Of a stretch of DNA of 64,000 nucleotides, positions 28,382-37,086 are shown piece by piece. The position numbers and the translations under genes were made by a program. The notes under the pieces are model-generated. The model searched no databases, was not told the origin of the DNA, and saw nothing but the letters and a program-made list of their open reading frames with translations. The stretch is taken from positions 1,437,334 through 1,501,333 of the forward strand of contig NZ_HG315690.1 of NCBI RefSeq assembly GCF_000455345.1. Reading direction: 5' to 3'. Positions within the stretch are counted from its first letter, which is position 1. Each line of letters starts with the position of its first letter. The stretch is from Halopiger goleimassiliensis. GTDB lineage: Archaea > Halobacteriota > Halobacteria > Halobacteriales > Natrialbaceae.

Positions 28382-28827
28382 CGACGCTCACCCTCCGGCG
28401 GCAGCCGGACGACGGAGAACCAGAACTTCTCGAACGCCCTGACCGTCTCGATGAACTCGTCCGGATCGACCGGCTTCGTGAGGTAGGCGTTCGCGTGGAG
28501 TTCGTACGACCGGACGATGTCCTCCTCGGCTTCCGAACTCGTCAGGACGATCACCGGAATCGATCGCAACTCCTCGTCGGCTTTGAGCCGCTCGAGGACC
28601 TCCTCCCCGTCGGTTCTGGGAAGATTGAGGTCCAGTAAAACGAGATCCGGCCGCGGGGCGTCCTCGTAGGGCTCACGCTGGTGGAGGAAATCGAGGGCGG
28701 CGTCGCCGTCGGAGACGACGTGGAGGTCGTTCTCGATGCGACCTTGCTCGAACGCCTCCTCGGTCAGACGGACGTCGCCGGGGTTGTCCTCGACGAGCAG
28801 GATCTGTGCCGGCTCGAGGTCAGTCAT
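28378..28827 (-). CDS. Single-domain response regulator (Rcp1-like)
   Basis: 149 aa, receiver domain only: [18 protein letters not shown], phosphoacceptor in [17 protein letters not shown], Thr/Ser in IVLTSS and Lys in [13 protein letters not shown]. The acidic-pocket EDNPGD and the length match Rcp1-type regulators that serve light or redox histidine kinases. The stop overlaps the next gene (ATGA). The ATG at 28827 is preferred; an in-frame start at 28917 would add 30 residues, and an acgtatatcc box near 28990 could serve either. Confidence 0.88.
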   Translation of the reverse strand: MTDLEPAQILLVEDNPGDVRLTEEAFEQGRIENDLHVVSDGDAALDFLHQREPYEDAPRPDLVLLDLNLPRTDGEEVLERLKADEELRSIPVIVLTSSEAEEDIVRSYELHANAYLTKPVDPDEFIETVRAFEKFWFSVVRLPPEGERR

Positions 28828-28984
28828 CGCAGTCACGCTCGGTTTCAGGACCGTCCCGTCGGTTCCGTCGGTCACCTCGCGGTCCCAGTGGCGGTCGAGC
28901 GGCTGGACGTCCGCCACTTCGGCCGGATCGATCCCTCGCGGACGGGCTGCGTCGGACCACTGCTATCCGTCGTTCACCGCGGCG

Positions 28985-28996
28985 ACGGATATACGT
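28985..28996 (-). promoter_or_regulatory. Candidate TATA box of the response-regulator pair
   Basis: On the minus strand the DNA reads acgtatatcc in a GC-rich gap of 450 bp (28828-29277). The rest of that gap shows no credible gene; its end (29180-29230) is AT-rich with a run of five A at 29220-29224 that could stop the polymerase cassette. Confidence 0.4.
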
Positions 28997-29277
28997 GGGG
29001 GGTTGCCATCGCCGTCCACGGGCGTAGTCGCGTGGAGGAAGCCGCGAGACAGTCGGTCGCGGCCGTCCGCCCCTCGAGAAACGGGACGGGGCCGCCGTCC
29101 TCGAACTGCGCCGCTCGAGGGACGGACCGACCCCCGATCGGCCGGGCGGAACGGGGAGAACCACCGTCGAAGCGTCGGTGACGATCATGCTAATTGCAGG
29201 GACAAGACGATTGCCAGCTAAAAAGGTAGTGTTCGAAACTGCCGTCGGACGGACTTTCAGGCGCTGTAGACGGTCTG

Positions 29278-31572
29278 TTACTCCGCGAAGGCCGACAGCC
29301 GGACCGTCCGGCCGTCCCGCAGGTAGCGTCGGATCCGCGTTCGATCCCACCCCAGCGGGGAGACGACGTCCTCGCAGGCTCGCACCAGTTGCGTCGCGTA
29401 GAAGTCGGGGTCGTACGTCGTCGGCTCCTCGAGCGCCAGTCGAACGCGCTCGGGGCCGCGGGCGTCGTCGGCGGCGACCACGTACGCGACCGACTGGCCG
29501 GGAGAGCGGTCGATGCCGTGGCGTTCGTAGCGCTCGAGGGCGGCGACGGTCCGGGTGCGCTGGCTGTAGGCCTCGCGGGCCTTCGAGACGCGTTTCGTGA
29601 CCACCAGGTCCGCGGGATCGACCGCGCCGCGACGGAGCGCGGCGAGTCGCCGACCGAGGACGTCGCAGACGGCTTCGGGATCGCGCTCGCGGTCGAGCGT
29701 CTCCACGAAGGCCCGCTGGCTCTCGGCGACGTAGGCGGACGTGCTGCGCTGGCGGAGCGCGATCCCCCGATACTTGTACTCGCCGTCGGCGCGCTTGCCG
29801 AAGTACTTCGTGAGCGCGCCGGCCGACCCCGACCCGCTCGAGGCGACCGACGCTCGCGAGTTGCCGGACGCCCCCGACGTGCTCGTCCCGCTCGAAGCGC
29901 TCGTTCCAGCCGAGTCTCGCCCGTGCGCGTCGCCGGTCGGAATCGACTCGCGCAACGGTACGAAACAGCACCACTCGTAGCTGCCGTTGTGCTCGAGCGA
30001 GATGCCGACCGCCGCCGATATCTCGTCGATCACCGCCTCCAGAGGCTCCGACTGTACGCCCTCTCGAGGGGTCACCCAGAAGCTGTCGACGATGCCGTGG
30101 ACGATCCGCCAGCCCGCCTCCTCGAGCCTCCCTTTCGCCTCGACGGCGATCTCGCGGGCGTAGGCGTTGATCGCCTCGTGGCACTCGATCCGGCCGTACT
30201 TGGCGTTGCGGTAGCCCTGGTAGCCGAAACAGGAGACGAGCACCCACTTGATCGCGCCCGACTCGGCCCGGAGGCGGGCGGCCTCCGCCTCCGGCGGATC
30301 GTCGGCCAGCCGTCGCTTGCGCTCGGCCCGATCCTCGAGCAGCGGCTCGAGCACGCGCGGGAGGAAGGCCTCGTCCTCGCAGATCCGGTAGCCGAGCGTC
30401 GGCACCTCGTGAAACCCGGTGTCGCTATCGTCTCGAGCGCTCGGACAGCGACAGCCGACCGTCTCGGGGCTGACGTTGTGCTCGCAGATGATCCGCGGGT
30501 ACAGCGACGCGAAGTCGATCTCGTGGACCGCCTCGTGGAAGCCGACGTCGGGGGCGAACGTGAACCCGCCACGGTCGGCCGCGTGGAGCGTTCGGACGTC
30601 CGTAAACCGCTCGGGCTCCCACTTGTTCCACGGCGCGAGGACGCCCCACTCCCGGCGCGCCAGCCGGATCTGGCGCGAGGTGAGCAGCGTGCCGATGCTC
30701 CCCCAGGCCGCCTCCTGCAGCGGGCGGCCCGTCATCGAGACCATGTACTCGATCCCCGCGAGGCCGGCCTGGTTCCAGAGGAAGCTGTTCGAGACGTCGA
30801 TTATCGCCCGCCCCGGGACGCGATACCGGGCCGGCGAGTGGCCCACCCGGCCGTAGCTCTCGTAGGTGTTCTCGCCCGCGATCCGCGCCAGTCCGGGCCG
30901 GCGACCCAGGCCGAACCCCTCGAGGCCGCACGCCTCGGCCCGGCGCTCGAGGGTCGGCAGCAGGTCGGCGTCGTTCACCACCAGGACGTCCGGATCGCGA
31001 CGGTCGAGCGTGCGCTCGAGTGCGTGGAGTACCGCCCCGGAGTCGCTCGCGCGGTCGCAACCGACGCGTTCGGCGAGGGGGTCGCCGTCGACCCGAAGCG
31101 CCGTCACGTCCCCGTTCGACAGCGCCGGCTCCGGGAGCTCGAGTTCCAGCGTCCGGAGATCGCGGGCCGGCGTCGGATCGAGGCCGCGGTCGAGGCAGTA
31201 GCGGAATCCCGGCTCGAGGTCGACGTCGAACAGCCGGACGGTGCCGGGAGCGTACGCGTCGCGCTCGTGGACGCCCCGGATCTCGCGGGCCAGCGTCCGC
31301 ACCTCGCCGACGCGCTCGCAGTCGACGCGCAGTACGCGGCTCCGCTCGCCGACGTGGGCCTCGTGGAGGTCCGTCGCCCACCGCTCGCGGCGGGTGCGGA
31401 CGACCTTGGGATCGCGCTCGAGGCGCGCCCGGAGGTCCGCGAGCGGTTTCTCCGGTCCGGCGACGAACAACGAGGGCGTGTACTCCTCCACGACCGTCGG
31501 CTCGGCCCCGTCGTCGGTCAGGTGCCACTCCCGGACGCAGCCGTCCTCGAACTCGAAAGTGTACGGGCTCAC
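29278..31572 (-). CDS. Inactivated family-B DNA polymerase (PolB2-like)
   Basis: 764 aa. Motif A is intact (EIDFASLYPRI, Asp353). Motif B reads KWVLVSCFGYQGY, retaining Lys442 but with Val in place of the family Asn. Motif C, normally YGDTDS, is HGIVDS: the first catalytic Asp (position 494) is Ile, while Asp496 remains. The 3'-5' exonuclease motifs are not recognisable. Family knowledge: archaea carry a conserved group of inactivated B-family polymerases (PolB2) linked to damage tolerance. It starts with GTG inside a 4-nt overlap (GTGA) with the small upstream gene. A Ser/Gly-rich insertion occupies about residues 545-575. Confidence 0.85.
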   Translation of the reverse strand: MSPYTFEFEDGCVREWHLTDDGAEPTVVEEYTPSLFVAGPEKPLADLRARLERDPKVVRTRRERWATDLHEAHVGERSRVLRVDCERVGEVRTLAREIRGVHERDAYAPGTVRLFDVDLEPGFRYCLDRGLDPTPARDLRTLELELPEPALSNGDVTALRVDGDPLAERVGCDRASDSGAVLHALERTLDRRDPDVLVVNDADLLPTLERRAEACGLEGFGLGRRPGLARIAGENTYESYGRVGHSPARYRVPGRAIIDVSNSFLWNQAGLAGIEYMVSMTGRPLQEAAWGSIGTLLTSRQIRLARREWGVLAPWNKWEPERFTDVRTLHAADRGGFTFAPDVGFHEAVHEIDFASLYPRIICEHNVSPETVGCRCPSARDDSDTGFHEVPTLGYRICEDEAFLPRVLEPLLEDRAERKRRLADDPPEAEAARLRAESGAIKWVLVSCFGYQGYRNAKYGRIECHEAINAYAREIAVEAKGRLEEAGWRIVHGIVDSFWVTPREGVQSEPLEAVIDEISAAVGISLEHNGSYEWCCFVPLRESIPTGDAHGRDSAGTSASSGTSTSGASGNSRASVASSGSGSAGALTKYFGKRADGEYKYRGIALRQRSTSAYVAESQRAFVETLDRERDPEAVCDVLGRRLAALRRGAVDPADLVVTKRVSKAREAYSQRTRTVAALERYERHGIDRSPGQSVAYVVAADDARGPERVRLALEEPTTYDPDFYATQLVRACEDVVSPLGWDRTRIRRYLRDGRTVRLSAFAE

Positions 31573-31865
31573 GGCTCCCCCTCCGTCGCATCCGCCGTCC
31601 CGTCGTCGGCGGCCGCCTCGAGCGCGTCCACTCGCTCGCGGAGGCGGCGCAGTTCGACCTCGTGGGCGAGCAACAGCGAGAGCAGGAAGGCCCGCTCGGG
31701 GTCGGGCGGGTTGGCGTAGCCGGCCGCGTCCGCGAACGACCGCCCGCGGTCGAATAGCCGGTCGAAGTCGGCCTGGTACTCCCGGCGCAGCGCCCGTCGC
31801 ATCGGCCCCCACTCCTCCTCGAGCGCCCGGACGGCGTCGCGATAGGTGGGATTCGTCCGGCCCAT
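31569..31865 (-). CDS. Small helical protein of the polymerase cassette
   Basis: 98 aa, strongly charged and almost entirely alpha-helical: MGRTNPTYRDAVRALEEEW, then RRALRREYQADFDRLFDRGR and a leucine-rich helix FLLSLLLAHEVELRRLRERV with a coiled-coil pattern, followed by an acidic tail. No known catalytic motif. It overlaps the RecA-like gene upstream by 1 nt and the polymerase gene downstream by 4 nt, so it is made with both and could bridge them. I recall a haloarchaeal DUF with this pattern but cannot confirm the number. Confidence 0.7.
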   Translation of the reverse strand: MGRTNPTYRDAVRALEEEWGPMRRALRREYQADFDRLFDRGRSFADAAGYANPPDPERAFLLSLLLAHEVELRRLRERVDALEAAADDGTADATEGEP

Positions 31866-32530
31866 CAGACGGTCACCTCGAGCAGGTCCTCGTCGTGGGC
31901 CGCGACGACGGGATCGATCGCGTCGACGGTGCCGCAGACGTCGGCCCAGTAGGGGATCGTCGTCTGCCAGTAGCGGCCGTGCCAGTAGCCGGCCGTCACC
32001 GCCTCGCCGTCCTGGCGCTCGAGGCGGCGACCCTCTCGCGTCCGGACGCAGGCGAGTTCGTCGTCGGCGACCGCCGCGAGGTACTCGGCGTCGTCCGCGT
32101 CGGCGGTCGTCACGAGGACCGGCACCTCGAGCGCCCGCCCGAGTTCCGCCAGCGTCTCGCGGGTCGCGGCGAGCAGGTCCTCGCGCTCCCACTCGGGGAG
32201 GTCCGCGTCGTGGTACAGGCTGGTCGCGTTCGGCGCGACGATCACGCTCGTCCGGGGACCGGCCCGCCGGACGACCTCGCGGACCAGCGAGTGGTGCTGA
32301 TAGGCCGTAAACGCCCGCGCGATCTGCAACCCCTCGAGGACGCGTGGACTCGACGCACAGTCGTACAGCGCGTGGGTCGCGGCGGCGTTTCGCGCGTCGA
32401 TCCAGTAGGCGGTCCCCCCGGAGTCGGCCGCGAGTCGATCACAGACCAGCCGGTGAACGATCGTCGATCGCGGCGACGGCACCTCGAGCAGCGTCAGGCC
32501 GGGTTCGAGGTCGATGCCGTGGTCGTGCAT
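31865..32530 (-). CDS. RecA/RadA-superfamily protein lacking a Walker A motif
   Basis: 221 aa. The fold is suggested by the order of strands: an N-terminal EPGLTLLEVPSPRSTIVHRL where a P-loop would be expected (no GxxGKT), AYWIDARNAA at the second strand, ALEGLQIARAFTAYQHHSLV like the RadA/RadB helix with YQ, and a Walker B-like RTSVIVAPNATSLYHD. It is therefore probably unable to bind ATP normally. First gene of the cassette; a cttatggg box lies about 25 nt upstream. The analogy is to bacterial ImuA, a RecA-like partner of mutagenic polymerases. Confidence 0.65.
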   Translation of the reverse strand: MHDHGIDLEPGLTLLEVPSPRSTIVHRLVCDRLAADSGGTAYWIDARNAAATHALYDCASSPRVLEGLQIARAFTAYQHHSLVREVVRRAGPRTSVIVAPNATSLYHDADLPEWEREDLLAATRETLAELGRALEVPVLVTTADADDAEYLAAVADDELACVRTREGRRLERQDGEAVTAGYWHGRYWQTTIPYWADVCGTVDAIDPVVAAHDEDLLEVTV

Positions 32531-32646
32531 ACGCGAACGGTGGCTCGAGCGCCCCATAAGCGACGGCGCGCGGCTTCCGATCGTTCCGATTTCCCCGTTA
32601 CGGTCCGAACGGCCGTCGTACGACCCGGTTCGCTCGCTTCCTCCGT

Positions 32647-32669
32647 TTCCGAAAGCGGTTCCGAAAGCG
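32647..32669. promoter_or_regulatory. Tandem direct repeat between cassette and ABC exporter
   Basis: ttccgaaagcg occurs twice (32647-32657 and 32659-32669) with a 12-nt period, in the 322-bp divergent spacer 32531-32852. Two same-face binding sites are conceivable. A catatta box at 32802-32808 probably serves the ABC genes. Nothing else is recognisable in the spacer. Confidence 0.35.
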
Positions 32670-32852
32670 CGAGCGCTCGAGCCGAGCGGAGCCACCGAAC
32701 GCCAGTTCGATCGACGTACAAACGGTGTCAGCGGGTCCCAGAGAGGCGGTCCGAAGGAGCAACTCGCCGGGAGCGACGGATCGGTTCGGAAGAGCGGCCT
32801 CACATATTAGAGAAGGGGATACGGGAGCCACACCCTTCGTTTCGAGTCCGTT

Positions 32853-33920
32853 ATGCGATCACCAACGAAACCCGACGAGTCGAACGCGCGACCGACCGAT
32901 CCCCCGGCTATCGAGGCGTCGGACGTCCACGTCACGTACGAGGACGGGACCGAAGCGGTCCGTGGCCTGTCGCTTCGCGTCGAGGCGGGCGAGTTCTTCG
33001 GATTCCTGGGGCCAAACGGTGCGGGGAAGACGACGACGATACGGACGCTCGTCACGCTGCTGTATCCGACTGCGGGAAGCGTGTCGATCAACGGGTTCGA
33101 CGTCCGAACCGACCCTCAGGCGGTCCGCGAGTCGATCGGATATATGGCCCAGGAGACGAGCATCGACGAGGAACTGACCGCCCGCGAGAACCTCCGATTC
33201 GCCGGCCGAGCCTACGGCGTTCCGAAAGCAAAACGAGCGGACCGCATCGCGGAGCTACTCGAGGTCGTCGGCCTCGAGGAGGTCGCCGACGACAAGGTCG
33301 ACACGTTTTCCGGAGGCATGAAAAAGCGCCTGGACGCCGCGACGTCGCTGCTACACCGTCCACCACTGGTGTTTCTCGACGAACCAACGACGGGTCTCGA
33401 TCCCGAAGCACGGACGCGACTGTGGGACTACTTCGAGCGACTCAACGAGCAGGGGACCACCGTCTTCCTCACCACGCAGTACCTCGAGGAAGCGGACCGG
33501 CTCTGCGATCGGCTCGCAGTGATCCAGGACGGACGGATCATCACGTCCGATACGCCGGACGCACTCAAGTCCCGAGTCGGCGGTGAGGTGTTGGAACTCG
33601 AGCTAGCAGACGACGACGCCGGTCGGATCGAGCGTGCGAAACGGATCGTCCGTGAAACGGATGCGATCGACGCGACGAGGGTAACGACGACCGAAGACGG
33701 CATCGAAGTCGCCTCCGAAAACGCACGGGAGGGAGCCCACGAACTGCTCGTCGCGTTGTACGAGGCCGATCTGCGGGTGGCCGCATTCGACGTTCGATCG
33801 CCGACGCTGGACGACGTGTTCCTCTCGCTCGTCGGTGCCGACCGGGACCACGATCGTTCCGGCGCGGCGAACCGAGACCAGCAACCGCCTGCTGAAGTCG
33901 ACGTGGAGGGACAGCGATGA
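32853..33920 (+). CDS. ABC transporter ATP-binding protein (drug/daunorubicin-exporter type)
   Basis: 355 aa. Walker A GPNGAGKTTTIR, Q-loop YMAQETS, signature FSGGMKKRLD, Walker B PLVFLDEPTTGLDPEA and switch His region LTTQYLEEAD are all present. The extra C-terminal domain (from about residue 240) with a RSPTLDDVFLSLVG end is typical of DrrA-like ATPases. It overlaps the permease gene by 4 nt (ATGA), so the pair forms one ABC-2 exporter. Substrate unknown. A HTH regulator lies just downstream, convergent. Confidence 0.92.
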   Translation: MRSPTKPDESNARPTDPPAIEASDVHVTYEDGTEAVRGLSLRVEAGEFFGFLGPNGAGKTTTIRTLVTLLYPTAGSVSINGFDVRTDPQAVRESIGYMAQETSIDEELTARENLRFAGRAYGVPKAKRADRIAELLEVVGLEEVADDKVDTFSGGMKKRLDAATSLLHRPPLVFLDEPTTGLDPEARTRLWDYFERLNEQGTTVFLTTQYLEEADRLCDRLAVIQDGRIITSDTPDALKSRVGGEVLELELADDDAGRIERAKRIVRETDAIDATRVTTTEDGIEVASENAREGAHELLVALYEADLRVAAFDVRSPTLDDVFLSLVGADRDHDRSGAANRDQQPPAEVDVEGQR

Positions 33921-34828
33921 GTTCCGAACCGACGGGCAAGACGGCAACCGGCGAGGAGAGAACGGCGTCGGGAAACGGGTTCGGTATCGATACCTGGATC
34001 TCCCTCAAGCGGTGGCTCGTCAAAACGTCGCGAAGCCCCTTCGTGACGTTCTCGTCGCTCGTGCAGCCGATCATCTTTTTCGTCCTGATCGCGGCAGTGC
34101 TCGGCGCTGTCGCCGACGGTGTGTTGGCAGAGGCCTACAGCGGCGACGTACACTACGTTACGTTTCTCACGCCGGCGATCGTCATTCAATCCGCACTCGC
34201 CGCCGCGGCGGTTTCGGGCATCGGACTGGTCAAGGACATGGAAACGGGGATGTTCGACACGATCCTCGTCTCGCCGATCGATCGACGCGCGATGTTGCTC
34301 GGAAAAGTGCTCTCCGAGGTGTGTCGCGTCGTCGTTCAGACGCTGATAATCGTCGTGCTCGGCTATCTCATGCTCCGGTACGCCGCCGGGGACTCGAGTA
34401 GTGTGTATCTCCGAACCGGCGTCTCCGGCATCGTCGGCATCGCCGCCGTCGCCGTCCTCTTCAGTCTCATCTTTATGGCCTTCTCGAACGTCGTCGCACT
34501 CGTCACGCGGGACGAAGAGGCGACGATTCTGATCGCGAACCTCCTTACGTTTCCCCTCCTGTTTATCTCGAGCGCGTTCCTTCCGCTGGACGTGCTTCCC
34601 GGCTGGATTCAGCGAGTTGCGGTCGTCAATCCGGTGACCTACGGCGTCGACGGGATCAGGGCCGTCATGCTCGACGCCGACGTGATGACGGTATTCGACG
34701 TCACCGCCTTCACCGGGCTGTGGAACACCGTCGTTCCCGCAGTGGCAGTTCTCGCACTGTTCACGATCGTTCTGGGGACCGTGGCCACACACCTGCTTAC
34801 CAGCGCCTGGAAAGCCGAGGTTCAGTAG
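33917..34828 (+). CDS. ABC-2 type transporter permease
   Basis: 303 aa with six predicted membrane segments, e.g. PIIFFVLIAAVLGAVADGVL, LTPAIVIQSALAAAAVSGIG, and a final VPAVAVLALFTIVLGTVATHLL. An amphipathic N terminus (IDTWISLKRWLVKTSRSPF) precedes TM1, as in DrrB-like permeases. The conserved loop PVTYGVDGIRAVML lies near the C terminus. It is translationally coupled to the ATPase upstream. Probably pairs as a dimer with two ATPase copies to export a small lipophilic compound. Confidence 0.9.
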   Translation: MSSEPTGKTATGEERTASGNGFGIDTWISLKRWLVKTSRSPFVTFSSLVQPIIFFVLIAAVLGAVADGVLAEAYSGDVHYVTFLTPAIVIQSALAAAAVSGIGLVKDMETGMFDTILVSPIDRRAMLLGKVLSEVCRVVVQTLIIVVLGYLMLRYAAGDSSSVYLRTGVSGIVGIAAVAVLFSLIFMAFSNVVALVTRDEEATILIANLLTFPLLFISSAFLPLDVLPGWIQRVAVVNPVTYGVDGIRAVMLDADVMTVFDVTAFTGLWNTVVPAVAVLALFTIVLGTVATHLLTSAWKAEVQ

Positions 34829-34852
34829 CCCCTCGGCTCCGCTCCAGGACCG

Positions 34853-35569
34853 TCACGTGTCGGTTGCGGGAGTCGCCTCCGTTCGCGATCGAACCCCTCC
34901 CGCGGTCGGTAGAACCGCGGTCTCGGCGAGGTGTGCGTGTGCCCGACGGAGTCGCTCGGAAAGCGACGGTGCGGTGATCCCGAGTTCAGATGCGACGTCC
35001 TCGAGCGACGCCGTTCGCGGAATTTCGAAGTAGCCCATCTCGTACGCGGTTCGAACCGCTTCCTGCTGGCGGTCGGTCAGTCCCTCGGCCGGCGTCTCGA
35101 CTTCCTCCTCGTGGGTGAGTCGCCGGAGCGTAAACCCAGCGTTGGCCTGCCAGAAGCGTCGGAACTCGTTCAGCGTATCCAGCTCCGCGAACCAGCCGGT
35201 TTGAATCCACCCGTCGGGAGTGACGCGAATCCGATCGATGATCGATTCGGTGGCGTTGAGACCCCGGAGTTCGTCGAGGTCGTCGACGTGATCACCGAGT
35301 TGCTCCGCCATTCCGACGGCTGGTCGGATCTTGTATCGCCGCGTACCGTCCGTCAGACCGGTCGACACGTAGTCCGCGACGAACGTCGCCGACTCGAAAG
35401 CCCGCTCGATCGCCGCCGTCGATTCGTCGGCCACGGAGACGATAAACGGCGGATGACCGCCCTGTTTCGGGCCGATCTCGACCTCGATCGTGGCCCCTGG
35501 TACCTCGCTCGCGACCGCGACGAGCGGCAACTGCTCGCACGCGATTTCGTATTCGGCGACGTATCCCAT
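34853..35569 (-). CDS. HTH_10 (bat-type) regulator without receiver
   Basis: 238 aa. The N-terminal ~165 residues are a bat-type sensor region (MGYVAEYEIACEQLPLVAVA...), followed by a HTH_10 domain: LTDRQQEAVRTAYEMGYFEIPR and SLSERLRRAHAHLAET. A caattatag box at 35591-35599 (ctataattg on the minus strand) lies 22-30 nt before the ATG, giving a leaderless mRNA. The gene ends 24 nt from the convergent ABC permease gene; control of that exporter is possible but only inferred from position. Confidence 0.85.
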   Translation of the reverse strand: MGYVAEYEIACEQLPLVAVASEVPGATIEVEIGPKQGGHPPFIVSVADESTAAIERAFESATFVADYVSTGLTDGTRRYKIRPAVGMAEQLGDHVDDLDELRGLNATESIIDRIRVTPDGWIQTGWFAELDTLNEFRRFWQANAGFTLRRLTHEEEVETPAEGLTDRQQEAVRTAYEMGYFEIPRTASLEDVASELGITAPSLSERLRRAHAHLAETAVLPTAGGVRSRTEATPATDT

Positions 35570-35640
35570 GAACCACTCAACGGGACGACACCAATTATAG
35601 CGCACGAAACGGTTGCGGCCGGGCGTCGTCGCACTCGGTA

Positions 35641-36894
35641 TCAGACCGGTTCGCCGAAGGCGTACATCGTCTCGTGGGCCGTCACCTCGAGGTCGACGAA
35701 GTCGCCCGGCTCTAAGCCGTAGTCGCTGGCGTTTTGCACGATGAGCTGGCGGTAGGCGGAGTCGCGACACTTCACGGAGTCGGCGGTCCCCGCCTCGACG
35801 ACGAGGCAGTCCTCGCGCCGCTGGCCGACCATGTCGGCGTAGGCCTCGCCGACGATCTCGCGCTTGGCCGCGCTCATCTCCTTCGAGCGTTCCTTCTTGA
35901 CGGTACCGCCCAGCCCCTTCATGTCGGCGGCGTCCGTCCCGGGGCGCTTCGAGAAGCGGGTGACGTTGATCTTCTCGGGCCGGGTTTCCCGGAGCAGGGC
36001 CATCGACTGCTCGTGGTCGTGCTCCGTTTCCGTGGGGAAGCCGACGATGAAGTCCGTCGAGAGCGTCCAGTAGTCGAGCCGCTCGTCGAAGGTCTCGACG
36101 ACCTCGAGGTACTCCTCGACCTGGTGCTGGCGGCGCATGTCCCCGAGCACGTCGTTCGAGCCGGACTGGACGGGCGCGTGCAGGAAGTCGTACAGCTTCT
36201 CGTGTTCCGCGAAGACGTCGGCCAGTTCCTCGCGGATGCCGTGGACACCCTTGGGGTTGGCCATGCCGACCCGGACGCGGAACTCGCCGTCGATCTCGCA
36301 GATGCGCTCGAGCAGCCGGTGCAGTTTTCGCTCCCCGTCGTCCCAGCCGTAGACGCCGGTGTCCTGGCCCGTGATGCGCAGTTCTTTCGCGCCGGCGTGG
36401 ATCAGCGCGCGGGCCTTCTCGACGTTCTCCTCGATCGGCGGGGAGTCGATCTTCCCCGTCGCGTGCTTCGTGATGCAGTACGAGCAGTCGGACATACAGC
36501 CCCGGGCGATGGGGAGAATGCCGACGACGCCGTCGAGGACGGGTTCGGCGTCGGGCGTAGTTGTCGGACACTCGCCGTTGGTCACGGCTTCGGGAACCTC
36601 GTCCCAGTGCAACACCTCGCCGTCGACGTCGGCCTGACGGAACTCCTCGCCCTGGGCCAGCGCCATACAGCCCGTGATGTAGAGGTCTGCGGTCTCGTCG
36701 GCGAGTTCCTCGGCCCGGCGGAGCATGTTGCGCTCGGTCTTTTCGACGACGGTACAGGTGTTGAGGATGGCCACGTCGGCCTCGTCGGGGCCGTCGACGC
36801 GGTGGTGGCCCGCGTCGCGGAGCCGTCGCTCGATCTCACGGCTCTCGCCGCGGTTCGAGGTGCAGCCGTAGGTCTCGATGTGGTACCGGGCCAT
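35641..36894 (-). CDS. tRNA (N6-threonylcarbamoyladenosine37-C2)-methylthiotransferase
   Basis: 417 aa radical-SAM enzyme of the MiaB/MtaB family. N-terminal UPF0004 domain with YGCTSNRGESREIER and NTCTVVEKTERNML and TGCMALAQ (three cluster Cys); radical-SAM triad CMSDCSYC; C-terminal TRAM domain (VEAGTADSVKCRDSAYRQ). This is the archaeal/eukaryal CDKAL1-like class that makes ms2t6A at position 37 of ANN-decoding tRNAs. Length is complete. It is divergent from the M48 operon with a 192-bp spacer. Confidence 0.9.
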   Translation of the reverse strand: MARYHIETYGCTSNRGESREIERRLRDAGHHRVDGPDEADVAILNTCTVVEKTERNMLRRAEELADETADLYITGCMALAQGEEFRQADVDGEVLHWDEVPEAVTNGECPTTTPDAEPVLDGVVGILPIARGCMSDCSYCITKHATGKIDSPPIEENVEKARALIHAGAKELRITGQDTGVYGWDDGERKLHRLLERICEIDGEFRVRVGMANPKGVHGIREELADVFAEHEKLYDFLHAPVQSGSNDVLGDMRRQHQVEEYLEVVETFDERLDYWTLSTDFIVGFPTETEHDHEQSMALLRETRPEKINVTRFSKRPGTDAADMKGLGGTVKKERSKEMSAAKREIVGEAYADMVGQRREDCLVVEAGTADSVKCRDSAYRQLIVQNASDYGLEPGDFVDLEVTAHETMYAFGEPV

Positions 36895-37086
36895 CCGTGC
36901 TATCTCCCAGTCGGGGGTCCGCGGGCAAAAGCCCGACGGATCCGGCACGGGACGGCACGTCCGACCGAGAACGCCGAAGTAGCCAATCCGGCCGCGTTGC
37001 TCCGGCCGCTCGAGCCGCCTCGATACCCGCTCCGCCACGGAAAATTTTTGATCGCTGAGACGAAACCGAGATGTAACGCCCTCCAC

